The notes: generated from the sequence alone by a model not told the origin. A stretch of DNA of 64,000 nt from Verrucomicrobiota bacterium (GCA_017301995.1 JAFLEH010000012.1:120052-184051); one strand, 5' to 3'; numbered from the stretch's first letter, positions 28,621 through 37,562 are shown. Program-made: numbers and translations.

Positions 28621-29871
28621 ATGCCGTCCATTCTCGAAACCCTCGCCCAACGCTACACCACCTCCGCCGCCGGGCGGACGGGAGGCGGGCGAGACTTTCT
28701 GATCGACTTCGAGGATCTGCTCGGAATCGCAGGTGCCCGTGACGGCGATTTGCGCGAGCTGGCGGTGGCCGAACTCGAACGCGCTGCGGCCGAGTCCGGA
28801 GGGATGTTAGTGATCGAACGCCATGCGAGGTCCGGAATTCCGGGAAATATCCGGCTTTCAAAGGATGGTGGCGAGGCATGGTTGTTTTCGCGGATCGGGC
28901 TTCCGTCGCCTGTGGCCGAGCGCGTGGCGCTTTCCGATTTTTTCATGAAGTCCGCCGAATGTCGTGTTCCGGATTGTTATATGGAGAGGTGGCGGGTGTG
29001 GTTATCCCGATTGGCGGATGCGGCGCGGTCCGGTGGCGGTGTTGATCCATTCCGGCGCGGTGATGATGCCGGGAATTCAGGGTTGATGGAAGCGCTGGCC
29101 GGTGTGTTCAATTGGCAGGGTGAATCGCTGCTGCCCTTTGCGAGCGCGGTGATTTGCGGCGACTCGAAGCGGTTGAAATCGTTGGAAAACCGCTTGCTCC
29201 GGGCGATTTCGTCCATCGTCGGTGAAGATGTTGGTCTGGAACATTTCGGGATCGTCGAGAAGCCGAGGGAGGTTTGGTTTCACGGCCCGATTGAGATTCT
29301 GTTGGAGGATGGCGGGCATTGCGACTTCGCGCGATTACCGGGCGCGGTGGGGCTTTCGGAACGGAATCTCGACGCGGTGGCCGGCGTGCGTGTGGACGCG
29401 CGGATTTGTCTAACCGTTGAAAACGAAGCGGTGTTTCTGGAGCTTGTGAAGCGCAATCCCGGCGTCCTGGTGATCCGCGCCGGATACGCCGGATCGGCGG
29501 TTAGGCGGCTGCTTGGAATGCTGCCGGCGGATATGGATTTCCTTCACTTCGGCGACACGGATGCCGCCGGTTTTGACATTTTGCGCTACCTGCGCGAGCG
29601 CTGCGGCCGGGCATTTGTCCCGCTGATGATGGAGCCGGATTCCACTGCGGGAACTCCCGTGCTTGACGACCGGGAACTGCGGATGCTGGACCGCTTGATC
29701 AACTCGGAAACCATGAAGGATGTGCGGGAGGCGTTGCTTCGATATCGTGAGGGAGGCGTAAAGGGGAGGTTCGAGCAAGAACTGGTGCCGGTGGAGAGGG
29801 TTGCGGATCGTTTGAAAATGGCGATGATGGAACGCGAGGATCGGTTGGCTTCTGGCGACGGGAAGAACTAA
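28621..29871 (+). CDS. jetD: Wadjet nuclease JetD (TOPRIM)
   Basis: 416 residues from the ATG at 28621; a GTG 9 bases earlier is also in frame. The N-terminal region (about 1-190) is a DUF3322-like DNA-binding part. The C-terminal half is the DUF2220/TOPRIM domain, with the metal-binding Glu in LTVENEAVFLEL and the acidic pair in HFGDTDAAGFDILRYL. JetD is the topoisomerase-VI-A-like nuclease that cleaves DNA stalled in the JetABC motor. It is the only gene of the operon not overlapping its neighbour: two REPs lie in the 86-base gap after jetC, so its expression relative to jetABC may differ. Confidence 0.93.
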   Translation: MPSILETLAQRYTTSAAGRTGGGRDFLIDFEDLLGIAGARDGDLRELAVAELERAAAESGGMLVIERHARSGIPGNIRLSKDGGEAWLFSRIGLPSPVAERVALSDFFMKSAECRVPDCYMERWRVWLSRLADAARSGGGVDPFRRGDDAGNSGLMEALAGVFNWQGESLLPFASAVICGDSKRLKSLENRLLRAISSIVGEDVGLEHFGIVEKPREVWFHGPIEILLEDGGHCDFARLPGAVGLSERNLDAVAGVRVDARICLTVENEAVFLELVKRNPGVLVIRAGYAGSAVRRLLGMLPADMDFLHFGDTDAAGFDILRYLRERCGRAFVPLMMEPDSTAGTPVLDDRELRMLDRLINSETMKDVREALLRYREGGVKGRFEQELVPVERVADRLKMAMMEREDRLASGDGKN

Positions 29872-29874
29872 CAC

Positions 29875-29895
29875 GCCGACTGAAGTCGGCGCTCC
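29875..29895 (-). repeat. REP palindrome between convergent jetD and flavoprotein genes
   Basis: Stem GCCGACT / AGTCGGC around GA with the head read as CTCC. It occupies most of the 37-base gap between two convergent stop codons (29871 and 29909) and could act as a bidirectional terminator. Confidence 0.85.
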
Positions 29896-29908
29896 ATTGC
29901 AAATCATG

Positions 29909-31111
29909 CTATGGGTTGGCGCGCAACCACCCAACCGCCCCGCTGGCGGCCTTGGTGGCGGTGACGAGGCAGCCGTGGATGAGGTAGCCGCCGGTGGGGG
30001 CCTCCCAGTCGATCATTTCGCCGGCGGCGAAGATGCCGGGCAATTTGGTTAGCATGAGGTTGGCGTCGAATTCGTCCCAGCGGATGCCTCCGGCGGATGA
30101 GATTGCCTCCGGCAGGGGGCGCGGCTTGGTTAGGTGGAGCGGAAACCGTTTGGCCGCGCGGGCGAGAGTGGCCGCGTCCGGCCAGGGTCGGGTGGAGAGG
30201 ATCGCGTGGGCGGCATCGCCGAGCTTCCATGCGGAACGGGCTGTGGTTAGAAGATTGCGGCGCGTGTCGCCCAGTTTGGCGGCAAGTTGTTCCGCGGTGT
30301 GCGCGGGTTTGAAGTCGATGGTGATCTGCGGGAGTTCCATCGTGCGGAGGATATGTCCCAGCCGATAGATCGCTCCGCCTTCGATGCCGTAGCGTGTGAT
30401 GAGGAGTTCTCCCTCCACCCGGATGCCATCGGCCTCCACGCGGATGTTTTTCAGGGGTTTGCCTTCGGCATTTTCCAACACCTCATTGGGCCACGGGCAT
30501 TCCCACCCGCAATTGGCCGGTTCGAGTGAGTGGCAGCGGACGCCGAGATCCGCGAAAACCGGTAGCCAGGATCCATCGGACCCGGTCTGTGGCCACGAGC
30601 CGCCGCCTAGGGCGAAGATGACGGCGTGGGCATCCGCCTGCGTTCCATTCGCGAACCCGATACGGTGCGGCCGGACGGGTGTTAGGGAAGTCCATTTGTG
30701 TCGCGTGGCAAACCGTATGCCCAGCGACTTGAGCCGGGAGATCCACCGGCGCAGCAGCGGTGCGGCCTTCATCGAGACCGGATAGATCCGCCCGCTGGAG
30801 GCCTGGAAGGTCTCCACGCCAAGGCCTTCCGCCCACCCGCGCAACGCGTTGGTGTCGAAGTCCGCCAATAGTTCGCGCCAGAGTCCGTCCGGCATGCCCG
30901 GTCCTTGGTAGCGGGAGGCGAAGGCATCGGCGGGTTCGCCGTGGGTTAGGTTGAGTCCGCCTTTTCCAGCGACGAGCAATTTTCTGCCGACGGATGGCAT
31001 TGCGTCAAAAAGTGTGACGGAAACACCCGCGGAGGCCGCGATTTCCGCCGCGCGCAGCCCGGCGGGGCCGCCGCCGATCACCGCCAGTTCGATGGATTCC
31101 GTGGGCGGCAC
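29909..31111 (-). CDS. NAD(P)/FAD-dependent oxidoreductase, HI0933-like flavoprotein
   Basis: 400 residues from a GTG at 31111. The N-terminal FAD-binding motif is AVIGGGPAGLRAAEIAA, followed by the family-specific GRKLLVAGKGGLNLTH and, near the C-terminus, a second FAD contact LPGIFAAGEMIDWEAPTGGY. The closest group I recognise is the TIGR03862-type subfamily of HI0933/YhiN flavoproteins. Its physiological substrate is unknown. It lies 13 bases behind the isomerase gene at 31125-32096 in the same direction and is probably cotranscribed with it. Confidence 0.88.
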   Translation of the reverse strand: MPPTESIELAVIGGGPAGLRAAEIAASAGVSVTLFDAMPSVGRKLLVAGKGGLNLTHGEPADAFASRYQGPGMPDGLWRELLADFDTNALRGWAEGLGVETFQASSGRIYPVSMKAAPLLRRWISRLKSLGIRFATRHKWTSLTPVRPHRIGFANGTQADAHAVIFALGGGSWPQTGSDGSWLPVFADLGVRCHSLEPANCGWECPWPNEVLENAEGKPLKNIRVEADGIRVEGELLITRYGIEGGAIYRLGHILRTMELPQITIDFKPAHTAEQLAAKLGDTRRNLLTTARSAWKLGDAAHAILSTRPWPDAATLARAAKRFPLHLTKPRPLPEAISSAGGIRWDEFDANLMLTKLPGIFAAGEMIDWEAPTGGYLIHGCLVTATKAASGAVGWLRANP

Positions 31112-31124
31112 AGGTTCGGATAGG

Positions 31125-32096
31125 TTAGACCAACTTCAGCCTCGCCAGATCCTGGGTGTCGATCAGGCCCACCGGCACGCCGTTGGCATCCAGCACGACG
31201 ACATCGTCGATCCGGTTCTGGCCGATCGACTTGATCGCCTCGGCGGCGAGCGACTCGGCGCGGACGGTGATCGGGTTGCGGGTCATCAGTCCGGCAACCG
31301 GCTTGTCGCCCAACATCGGGTCGCGTTGGAAGGATCGCGCGAAGTCGCCGTGGGTGAAAATGCCGGCCAGGCGGCCTTCGGGTGTTAGGATGAGGCAGGC
31401 GCCCGCGCGTGCCGCGGACATCGCGCGGAGCGCGTCAGTGACGGTGGCGGCTTCGTTCACCGTGGGCAGGGCGGCGTCGGCGCGCATGATTTCCGAGACC
31501 CGGGTGAGCAATGCACGGCCTAACGAACCACCCGGATGGAAGCGCGCGAAGTCCTCCTCGGTGAATCCGCGATCCTCCAACAAAACCATCGCCAGGGCAT
31601 CGCCCATCACCAGCATGGCGGTGGATGAGCTGGTCGGGGCGAGGTTGAGCGGGCAGGCCTCGCGTTCCACCGAGGTATCGAGCGTGACATCGCTGAGGCG
31701 GGCGAGGGTGGAATCCCGCTTGCCGGTGAGCGAAATCACACCGACATCGAACCGTTTGATAAAGGGCAACAAGTCCAGCAACTCGCGGGTTTCGCCGGAG
31801 TAGGAAAGCGCGAGCACCGCATCGCCATCGGAGAGCAGGCCCAGATCGCCGTGGAGGGCGTTTTGGGAGTTGAGCACCACGGCGGTGGAACCGGTGGAAT
31901 TGAGGGTGGCGGCGATCTTGTGGCCGACGTTTCCCGATTTTCCGACGCCGACGACCACGATTTTGCCTTTGCGGTCGAGGGTTTGGTGCAGGAGTTCGAT
32001 GGCTTTGATGAAATTGCCGTCCAAGCTCTCCGACATGCGCCGGAGGCCTTCGGTTTCGAGTTCGATGACAGCGCGCGCGCGGGCCAAGTGATCCAT
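31125..32096 (-). CDS. kdsD: KpsF/GutQ family arabinose-5-phosphate isomerase (KdsD)
   Basis: 323 residues from the ATG at 32096. Interconverts ribulose-5-phosphate and arabinose-5-phosphate, the first step to Kdo for lipopolysaccharide. The SIS domain (about 35-180) shows VVGVGKSGNVGHKIAATLNS, ALSYSGETRELLDLLPF and NLAPTSSSTAMLVMGDALA, the family's catalytic block. Two CBS domains follow (about 205-323; IMRADAALPTV, GIFTHGDFAR, GLIDTQDLARLKLV). The length matches E. coli KdsD (328). It fits a Gram-negative envelope. An in-frame upstream extension is proline- and arginine-rich and is rejected. Confidence 0.93.
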   Translation of the reverse strand: MDHLARARAVIELETEGLRRMSESLDGNFIKAIELLHQTLDRKGKIVVVGVGKSGNVGHKIAATLNSTGSTAVVLNSQNALHGDLGLLSDGDAVLALSYSGETRELLDLLPFIKRFDVGVISLTGKRDSTLARLSDVTLDTSVEREACPLNLAPTSSSTAMLVMGDALAMVLLEDRGFTEEDFARFHPGGSLGRALLTRVSEIMRADAALPTVNEAATVTDALRAMSAARAGACLILTPEGRLAGIFTHGDFARSFQRDPMLGDKPVAGLMTRNPITVRAESLAAEAIKSIGQNRIDDVVVLDANGVPVGLIDTQDLARLKLV

Positions 32097-32173
32097 GCGC
32101 GCGATCACACAGGCAAACGGGGCGCATTGCAAGGCCGGATCGGAGGGGGGGGCGGGGGAGGGGCCGCGAGGCT

Positions 32174-32695
32174 TCACCATCCCAACCACTGCCGGGCCCA
32201 ATCGAACATTTCCCGGGCAAGCATGAATTCCATGGACATCATGAAGAGAAACACGCCGCCGACGTAGAGGATCAGCATCGCGATACCGCTGGGTCGGTCC
32301 TGCCAATTGCAGCTTGCCTGAGCCACCAGCGTCAATCCGGGCACCGAAAAAAAGCCGATAGGCGAGAAGGTCGCGACTTCCCGCGCCCACACGACCGGCG
32401 GAGCCATCGGCCACCAGACCGAACCCACGGTGGAAATCCACAAAGCGGCCATGAATACCACGGCGATCAGCAGCGAAACCCACCCTAACACCCATGCCAG
32501 GCGGGGAAACATCGGTCGGCCGTAATCCAGCGTGGAACCAAACAGCCCCGGGTTGATGCCTTTGGGGCAACGCAGGTGTTTGACACCAGGCAACGGCTTG
32601 GCTCTGGGCCCTACGGGCCGGTGCACATGCACATCCGGAAGCCCGCTGCAATCCCCGGGATTCTTGAACTCCCGATGCGGAGCAAGCGATTTCAT
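32174..32695 (-). CDS. Hypothetical membrane protein
   Basis: 173 residues from the ATG at 32695. The first 60 residues are soluble and His/Pro-rich (GLPDVHVHRPVGPRAKPLPG). Three hydrophobic segments follow, near 67-91 (AWVLGWVSLLIAVVFMAALW), 105-130 and 143-166 (GIAMLILYVGGVFLFMMSME). No family recognised. It precedes the kdsD-like gene by 77 bases in the same direction. The start is uncertain: an ATG at 32523 would give a shorter protein that begins directly at the first membrane segment. Confidence 0.65.
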   Translation of the reverse strand: MKSLAPHREFKNPGDCSGLPDVHVHRPVGPRAKPLPGVKHLRCPKGINPGLFGSTLDYGRPMFPRLAWVLGWVSLLIAVVFMAALWISTVGSVWWPMAPPVVWAREVATFSPIGFFSVPGLTLVAQASCNWQDRPSGIAMLILYVGGVFLFMMSMEFMLAREMFDWARQWLGW

Positions 32696-32845
32696 GGGGA
32701 AATTAAGCGCGGCAAATGCGGATGTGTCAAGGCCGGGGATATGACCGGAAACGCAGGATCGTGACATTTTCCTGAGAGACGGCTCGCCGATAGATCGGTT
32801 GGGGCATCGGATGCCAGCGAATTTCCGGGTGGCGATGCATCCCGC

Positions 32846-35440
32846 TTACGCCTTCCCGCCGGCTTCGATGGAATCCGCTTCGGCCAGGGCCTTTTCGGCG
32901 GCTTCCCGGTGGGGTTCGGCTTCATCGGGGAGATCGGAATCGGCTAGAAGTTGGGCGACTTTCCGCTTCTTGGCGGCGAAGGCCCGGAGGTCGGCGATGC
33001 GTTGCAACTGCTCCTCGGTTAGAACGGGTGGTTTCGGCGCGGGTGGCGGCTCGCCGGCGAGGTGGCGGGTGGCGCGGGTATTGAAGGAAATCAGGCCGGA
33101 CTCAGCGAGCTGTTGGAGGGCCATCCACGTGGCGGGGTCGATCACCTGGAGGCGCGGCGGGTTCCCGCACCAGTCGGTTTTCTGGAACAGGGCGGCGACG
33201 GCGGCGGCGCGGGCCGGGTCGCGCAGGACGGTTAGGACAACCGGGGTGGTGTCACCCGGGAGCATGGCTTCCTGGCAATGGACCAGCGCGGAGCCTAGGG
33301 ATTGTTGGGCGCGGGCGGCGAAGTGCAGCGCCGGATCGGATGGAGCGGGTTGGGTTTCCGCGGGCTTGGCGCCGGATGGGATGGCGAGGAATTGTTGGAG
33401 GCGGGCGAGATTGGCGTCGCGGCCGCTGCGGAGTTTGGTGTTGGCGAGTGACTCGTCGGATCCGTCGAGGACGCCCTCCGACAGATTGGTTTTGTTAGCC
33501 AGGGTGGCGAGCATCATGTGCTCGATGGTGTTTTCCGCGACGAGGTTGATGACGGTGACCGGTCGGGTCTGGTGTTTGCGCCAGGCGCGGGCGATGCGTT
33601 GTTCGAGGCGCGCCGGGTTCCATGGCAGGTCGCAGTTGACGACGACGCTGGCGTTCTGGAGGTTGAGGCCCACGCCGCCGGAATCGGTGCTGAGGAAAAG
33701 GCGGCAGGCGGGATCGTTGCGGAAGGCGAGGATCTCGCCGCGGCGCTTCTGCTGGGGCACGCTGCCGGTGTGCCAGGCGTAGCCGATGCCGTATTTGTCG
33801 GCGTGGGCGCGGACTTTGCGCAGCATGCCCTCCCACTCGGAAAAGACGATGATTTTCACATCCGGATCGGATAGAGCCTCGTCGAGGATGCCGGTGAGTT
33901 CGTCGAGCTTGGGGCAGTCGTCGCAATCGTGGCCTTTGATGATGGAGGGCGAGTCGCAGATCATCCGCATGATGCCCAGATAGATCATGAGTTTCTCGGA
34001 CTCCTCCTTGGTGAGCGGCCGCTTGAGGGATAGCTGGATGAGTTTGGAAGCGAGCTGCTTGTAGTCGTCATACTCCAACTGCATCGCGGTGGTGAGGCGG
34101 ACGAAGTGGTTGCGGTCGGTGCGGTCCGGCAGCTCGGTTTCGACGTGATGCTTGCGGCGGCGCAGCAGTACCGGGCGGACCCGCTCGCGCAGGGCGGGGA
34201 GATTCTGATAGTCCTGCGGGCGGCCGCGTTCGTCGAGCTGATAGAACTCGCGGTTGAAGCGGAACAGCGGGCCCAGCAGCGCCGGATTGAGGAAATCGAC
34301 GATCGAGTAGAGTTCGTCGATCCGGTTTTCGATGGGCGTTCCGGTTAGGACAAAGGCGTAGCGGGATTGCAGGCGTTTGACCGCCTGGGCGGTCTTGGTG
34401 GCCCAGTTCTTGATGCGCTGGGCCTCGTCAAGCACGACGATGTCCGGGCGCAGGTGGTTGTTGATGTCGAGGGAGTCCGTGACGACCTGCTCGTAGTTGA
34501 CGATGGTGAACAGGGGCGGACTGCTATCGGCGTAGTATTTCACGCGGGCCGAGCGCGGGCCGAAGACCAGCCGGTGGCCGTGGGTGGTGAATTTCCGGAT
34601 CTGCTCCTCCCATTCGGTCTTGAGCGAGGCCGGGGTGACGACGAGGACGCGTTTTGCCTTGCCGAGGTGGTGGAGCAGCGCGCAGGCGGCCACGGCCTGG
34701 ATGGTTTTGCCGAGGCCCATTTCGTCGGCGAGGAGGGCGCGTTCGCCGAAGGCCAGGTGGAGCATGCCCTCTCGCTGATAGGGATAGAGCGGGTGCAGGG
34801 TGACGTGTTCCGGGTGGCGGCCTTCGACCACGCCGGTTTCGTAGTCGCGGCGCAGGGCGCGGCGTTCGGCGGCGCGGCGGAGATTTTCGAGAAACGGCTC
34901 CACATCCTGGGATATCCGGATTTTTTCCGAACGACGGAGTTTCGGCAGCGCTTCCGCGGGATCGGCGACGAGGGTGCCGGCGGCATCGAACAGCGGTCGC
35001 AGTTGGGCCGGGAGTTTGGATAGGTTGCGCTCTATCCGGAGGGTGTCGCCTGCGGGAACGATGTCGATCATGGGCGAACCCGACCGTTCGGCGGCGGGGA
35101 AATCCGCGTTGCGGCGGCGTTTCAACCAGATGAGGGTGGCCTCGGTGTGCTTGCAGGTGCCGAGGCCCGCGGTGCGGAAATCCGGGCAGGTGCAGGAAAA
35201 CGCGCGGTCGGCGATTCCGCGGATTTCCACCTGATAGCTCATGCCGCTCGGGGATTTCACGGCGAAGCGGGAGAATACCGGGTGGGCGTCATCGAGCGGG
35301 GTGACCGAGTGTTTTTCGTCGATGGCCCGCTGGATGCGGCGGAGGATCTCCTGCTCGTCGGTGCTGCGCCAATCGCCCGCGGACGGCAGCGGGATGGTGG
35401 CGGATTTCGGCTTTTTCCGGGCGGCTTTCTTGGCTGGCAT
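32846..35440 (-). CDS. SWIM zinc-finger SNF2-family helicase
   Basis: 864 residues from the ATG at 35440 (MPAKKAARKKPKSATIPLPS). A SWIM zinc finger lies near residues 75-95 (FSCTCPDFRTAGLGTCKH). The SNF2 ATPase follows: motif I LADEMGLGKTIQAVAACALL, motif II VLDEAQRIKN, and TGTPIENRIDELYSIVDFLN. Motifs V-VI of the second RecA fold are LFLSTDSGGVGLNLQ and RLEQRIARAWR. These enzymes translocate on double-stranded DNA; bacterial HepA-like members act in transcription recycling or repair. The C-terminal 180 residues are extra and end in a charged helix. The gene stands alone, with a 420-base gene-free stretch upstream. Confidence 0.9.
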   Translation of the reverse strand: MPAKKAARKKPKSATIPLPSAGDWRSTDEQEILRRIQRAIDEKHSVTPLDDAHPVFSRFAVKSPSGMSYQVEIRGIADRAFSCTCPDFRTAGLGTCKHTEATLIWLKRRRNADFPAAERSGSPMIDIVPAGDTLRIERNLSKLPAQLRPLFDAAGTLVADPAEALPKLRRSEKIRISQDVEPFLENLRRAAERRALRRDYETGVVEGRHPEHVTLHPLYPYQREGMLHLAFGERALLADEMGLGKTIQAVAACALLHHLGKAKRVLVVTPASLKTEWEEQIRKFTTHGHRLVFGPRSARVKYYADSSPPLFTIVNYEQVVTDSLDINNHLRPDIVVLDEAQRIKNWATKTAQAVKRLQSRYAFVLTGTPIENRIDELYSIVDFLNPALLGPLFRFNREFYQLDERGRPQDYQNLPALRERVRPVLLRRRKHHVETELPDRTDRNHFVRLTTAMQLEYDDYKQLASKLIQLSLKRPLTKEESEKLMIYLGIMRMICDSPSIIKGHDCDDCPKLDELTGILDEALSDPDVKIIVFSEWEGMLRKVRAHADKYGIGYAWHTGSVPQQKRRGEILAFRNDPACRLFLSTDSGGVGLNLQNASVVVNCDLPWNPARLEQRIARAWRKHQTRPVTVINLVAENTIEHMMLATLANKTNLSEGVLDGSDESLANTKLRSGRDANLARLQQFLAIPSGAKPAETQPAPSDPALHFAARAQQSLGSALVHCQEAMLPGDTTPVVLTVLRDPARAAAVAALFQKTDWCGNPPRLQVIDPATWMALQQLAESGLISFNTRATRHLAGEPPPAPKPPVLTEEQLQRIADLRAFAAKKRKVAQLLADSDLPDEAEPHREAAEKALAEADSIEAGGKA

Positions 35441-35863
35441 GGCGGAGTGGATGCTGGCGGCTGGCGGACCGGCGTGCAATCGGAAAACCGGCGGTGGTCA
35501 CCGCTTGGTCACCCCAGCACCGGCGGCCAGGCCCAGCACATCCGCAAGCGTGGCTTTGACAACCCATACCACCGCACCCTCACCTACAACCCGCCCAACC
35601 CACCAAAGTCATCGAAAATGTCACCGGAGCCCGTGGTTCTGCCGCCCGCTGGACCATCCGTCAGCCGCCAATCTGAAACTCTATGGACTCTGCCGCATTT
35701 CAGCTTGAAGCAGCTAGGCAAACGGAAGGAAACGCCCGGAGATGGCTCCCGTGGAGGGGGTGGGCCGGCGAAGGATCGAATGCGCGGCGGAGGCTGTCAT
35801 GGCGGAGGATCGCGGCGATTGCCGCCCCGTAGGCATTGTGACTGCGAAAATCGGTGCGGAAGG
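35441..35863. other. Gene-free stretch upstream of the helicase
   Basis: No convincing gene. The first 60 bases resemble bases 37656-37722 (see the repeat entry there). Around 35570-35690 one plus-strand frame has protein-like composition ending in a stop, possibly a gene remnant, but no family can be named. Confidence 0.4.
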
Positions 35864-36307
35864 TCATGGTGATCCGGAGGGTTGAGGGCGGAAGGTGAAG
35901 GCGTCGAAGATATTGAAATCTGCCGGATTGAGGGTGAAAACCTCTTGGATTCCGGCGTGGTACCATGTGGCGGCGATGAGGGTGTCGAGCAGGCGCTTTC
36001 GCCCGAGGCGGTGGTGGTTCAGCCAGTCCAACCAGAGGGCGGTCACCTCGGGACCATGGGGCAGATGGACGACTTCGGCGGCGGCAGCCCAGAATCCGGC
36101 AAGAGCCATGGCGCGCTCCATGTCGAGGGGGTGGGCAAAGCGGCGGGGGTCGGTGACCACATGGACAAACTCGGCGAGAATTCCCGCAGTGAGGCCGAAG
36201 GTGCCACCCCGCTGGGCGGTTTCGGCAGCCAAAGCGCGGCATTCGCGGTGCTGCGGGTGCTCCGGCACCGCCCACGCGACGAGGAAACTGGTGTCGATGC
36301 CGATCAC
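35864..36307 (-). CDS. PIN-domain toxin (VapC/FitB type)
   Basis: 147 residues from a GTG at 36307. PIN-fold ribonuclease of a type II toxin-antitoxin pair. The acidic active-site residues are Asp5 in MIGIDTSFLVAWAV, Glu44-45 in AGILAEFVHVVTDP, the Asp in RKRLLDTLIAATWY and the last Asp in LNPADFNIF. It lies 43 bases behind its antitoxin gene, in the same direction. The FVHVVTDPRRF segment is the part shared with the truncated PIN gene at 36690-36980. Confidence 0.87.
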   Translation of the reverse strand: MIGIDTSFLVAWAVPEHPQHRECRALAAETAQRGGTFGLTAGILAEFVHVVTDPRRFAHPLDMERAMALAGFWAAAAEVVHLPHGPEVTALWLDWLNHHRLGRKRLLDTLIAATWYHAGIQEVFTLNPADFNIFDAFTFRPQPSGSP

Positions 36308-36350
36308 GGATGAAGAGGGTATTGGTTATTGGGGGGCTTCGCGCCGGAAT

Positions 36351-36614
36351 TCAGCCGTTTGAATCGCGGTCGAAGAAATCTTCGAGCATGTCGGTGCGGG
36401 TGGTAAAGGGGCGGAGGATGGCACCGACGGAGACCGGAGGCGGAGGATCGGCCAATGATGGGGCGGAGGCAGCGGCGGAGACCGCGCGTTCCAAGCAGAG
36501 GATCGCTTCCTGGTTGAGCGAGCGCTTGTGACGCTTCGCCTGAGCCTTCAGCTTGCGATGGAGCAGAGGCGACACATTTTTCAGGGTGAGAGTGACCGGG
36601 AGCGCGGGGTTCAT
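36351..36614 (-). CDS. Ribbon-helix-helix antitoxin partner of the PIN toxin
   Basis: 87 residues from the ATG at 36614. The N-terminus VTLTLKNVSPLLHRKLKAQA followed by KRHKRSLNQEAILCLERA is the FitA/Arc-type ribbon-helix-helix DNA-binding fold. The C-terminal tail (SVGAILRPFTTRTDMLEDFF) would insert into the toxin. Such antitoxins repress their own promoter; here that would lie in the 75 bases between this gene and the divergent PIN remnant. Confidence 0.83.
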   Translation of the reverse strand: MNPALPVTLTLKNVSPLLHRKLKAQAKRHKRSLNQEAILCLERAVSAAASAPSLADPPPPVSVGAILRPFTTRTDMLEDFFDRDSNG

Positions 36615-36689
36615 GGCACGGGGAAAGTAACGGATGCAAAACGGTTGCGCAACGGTTTTTTCGAGACGAGATTTTAGGGGAAATGCTCG

Positions 36690-36980
36690 ATGACACACGG
36701 GATTGACACGGATTTTCTGGCCGCGGCGGAGATCCGGGATCACCCGTATCACCGTCTGGCGGATGCGTTGCTCCAGGCCTTGCTGGCGGACGGCCATGAT
36801 CTGGCGGTGGCTCCGCAGACGCTGGCGGAGTTCATCCACATTGTCACCGATCCCAAGCGGTTGCTGGACCTCCTGCTGGCGGCGACTTTCCAACGGGCCG
36901 GAATGAAACGGCTGATTACCAACAACGAACGGGACTTCAAGGGCTTCGGGTCTTTTGAAATCGTGAATTTCCTGACATGA
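36690..36980 (+). pseudogene. PIN-domain toxin with internal deletion
   Basis: 96 residues. The start (MTHGIDTDFLAAAEIRDHPY; LAEFIHIVTDPKR) and the end (LLDLLLAATFQRAGMKRLIT followed by NNERDFKGFG) align with the two ends of PIN toxins, including the intact one at 35864-36307. The middle section of roughly 45 residues is missing. The joint falls where DPKR and the later GRKRLLD motif share the residues KR, which suggests deletion between short matching sequences. The reading frame is kept, so a small protein could still be made, but the PIN core is incomplete. It has no antitoxin of its own and faces away from the intact pair. Confidence 0.75.
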
Positions 36981-37142
36981 CAAGCGGGATCCGGGAGGCA
37001 ATGAATGACGGGGTTATGGTCGTGAACGGCCTGCGCAAGAGGCTCGGCGGTGCGGGCAAGACGATGCTTTCCAATACGGTCACGGGCGGGCTGAAGCCTA
37101 ACGCGCCCTTGCCATGAAGGGGGGCTGTTTAACAACGGATTC

Positions 37143-37562
37143 TTACAAGCCATCGGACTCGGGCGCGGCGAAAGGATTCCGCTTGCCGACAACCACGAAC
37201 TGGCGCGACCAGGCTTCTTCAATGTTCGGTTCGCCGCTCAGGGAAAAACGCAGGCGCTGACCGTGGTGCTGATAGGCGGTGGTGGATGGCTTGAGGTTCA
37301 GGTCGTGGACATGGAAACGCAGCAGGCTCAGGATGCGGCTGGCGCGGGTGAGGTTGCAGCGGATCACGCGTTCGAGAGCTGGAATATGCCCTTTTTCCCA
37401 TCGTGCCAGATCGGCAGTCGTTAGAAGTCCCATTTTAACGAAAACCTCGATGGGGGAAACGGAGCGCTGTCGGGAAAGGATGCGCAAGACCGCCACCTCG
37501 ATCTTGGAGTGGTCTTTGAACTCCCGGTAGTTCGCCACGGTGAGCTTGGGAAGGTGGCTCAT
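37143..37562 (-). CDS. Conserved hypothetical protein
   Basis: 139 residues from the ATG at 37562 (MSHLPKLTVANYREF). It belongs by appearance to a widespread bacterial family of unknown function marked by LARWEKGHIPALERVIRCNL, SRILSLLRFHVHDLNLKPS and TTAYQHHGQRLRFSLSGEP. A helical region is followed by a basic beta part, so nucleic-acid binding is conceivable but unproven. A longer in-frame reading to 37790 overlaps decayed sequence and is rejected. The neighbours (PIN remnant and duplicated helicase 5' end) suggest an unstable spot. Confidence 0.72.
   Translation of the reverse strand: MSHLPKLTVANYREFKDHSKIEVAVLRILSRQRSVSPIEVFVKMGLLTTADLARWEKGHIPALERVIRCNLTRASRILSLLRFHVHDLNLKPSTTAYQHHGQRLRFSLSGEPNIEEAWSRQFVVVGKRNPFAAPESDGL

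Noticed and set aside
35700..36275. Minus-strand frame of 191 codons overlapping the PIN toxin
   Set aside because: Out-of-frame shadow, His/Pro/Arg-rich; the overlapping frame has complete PIN motifs.
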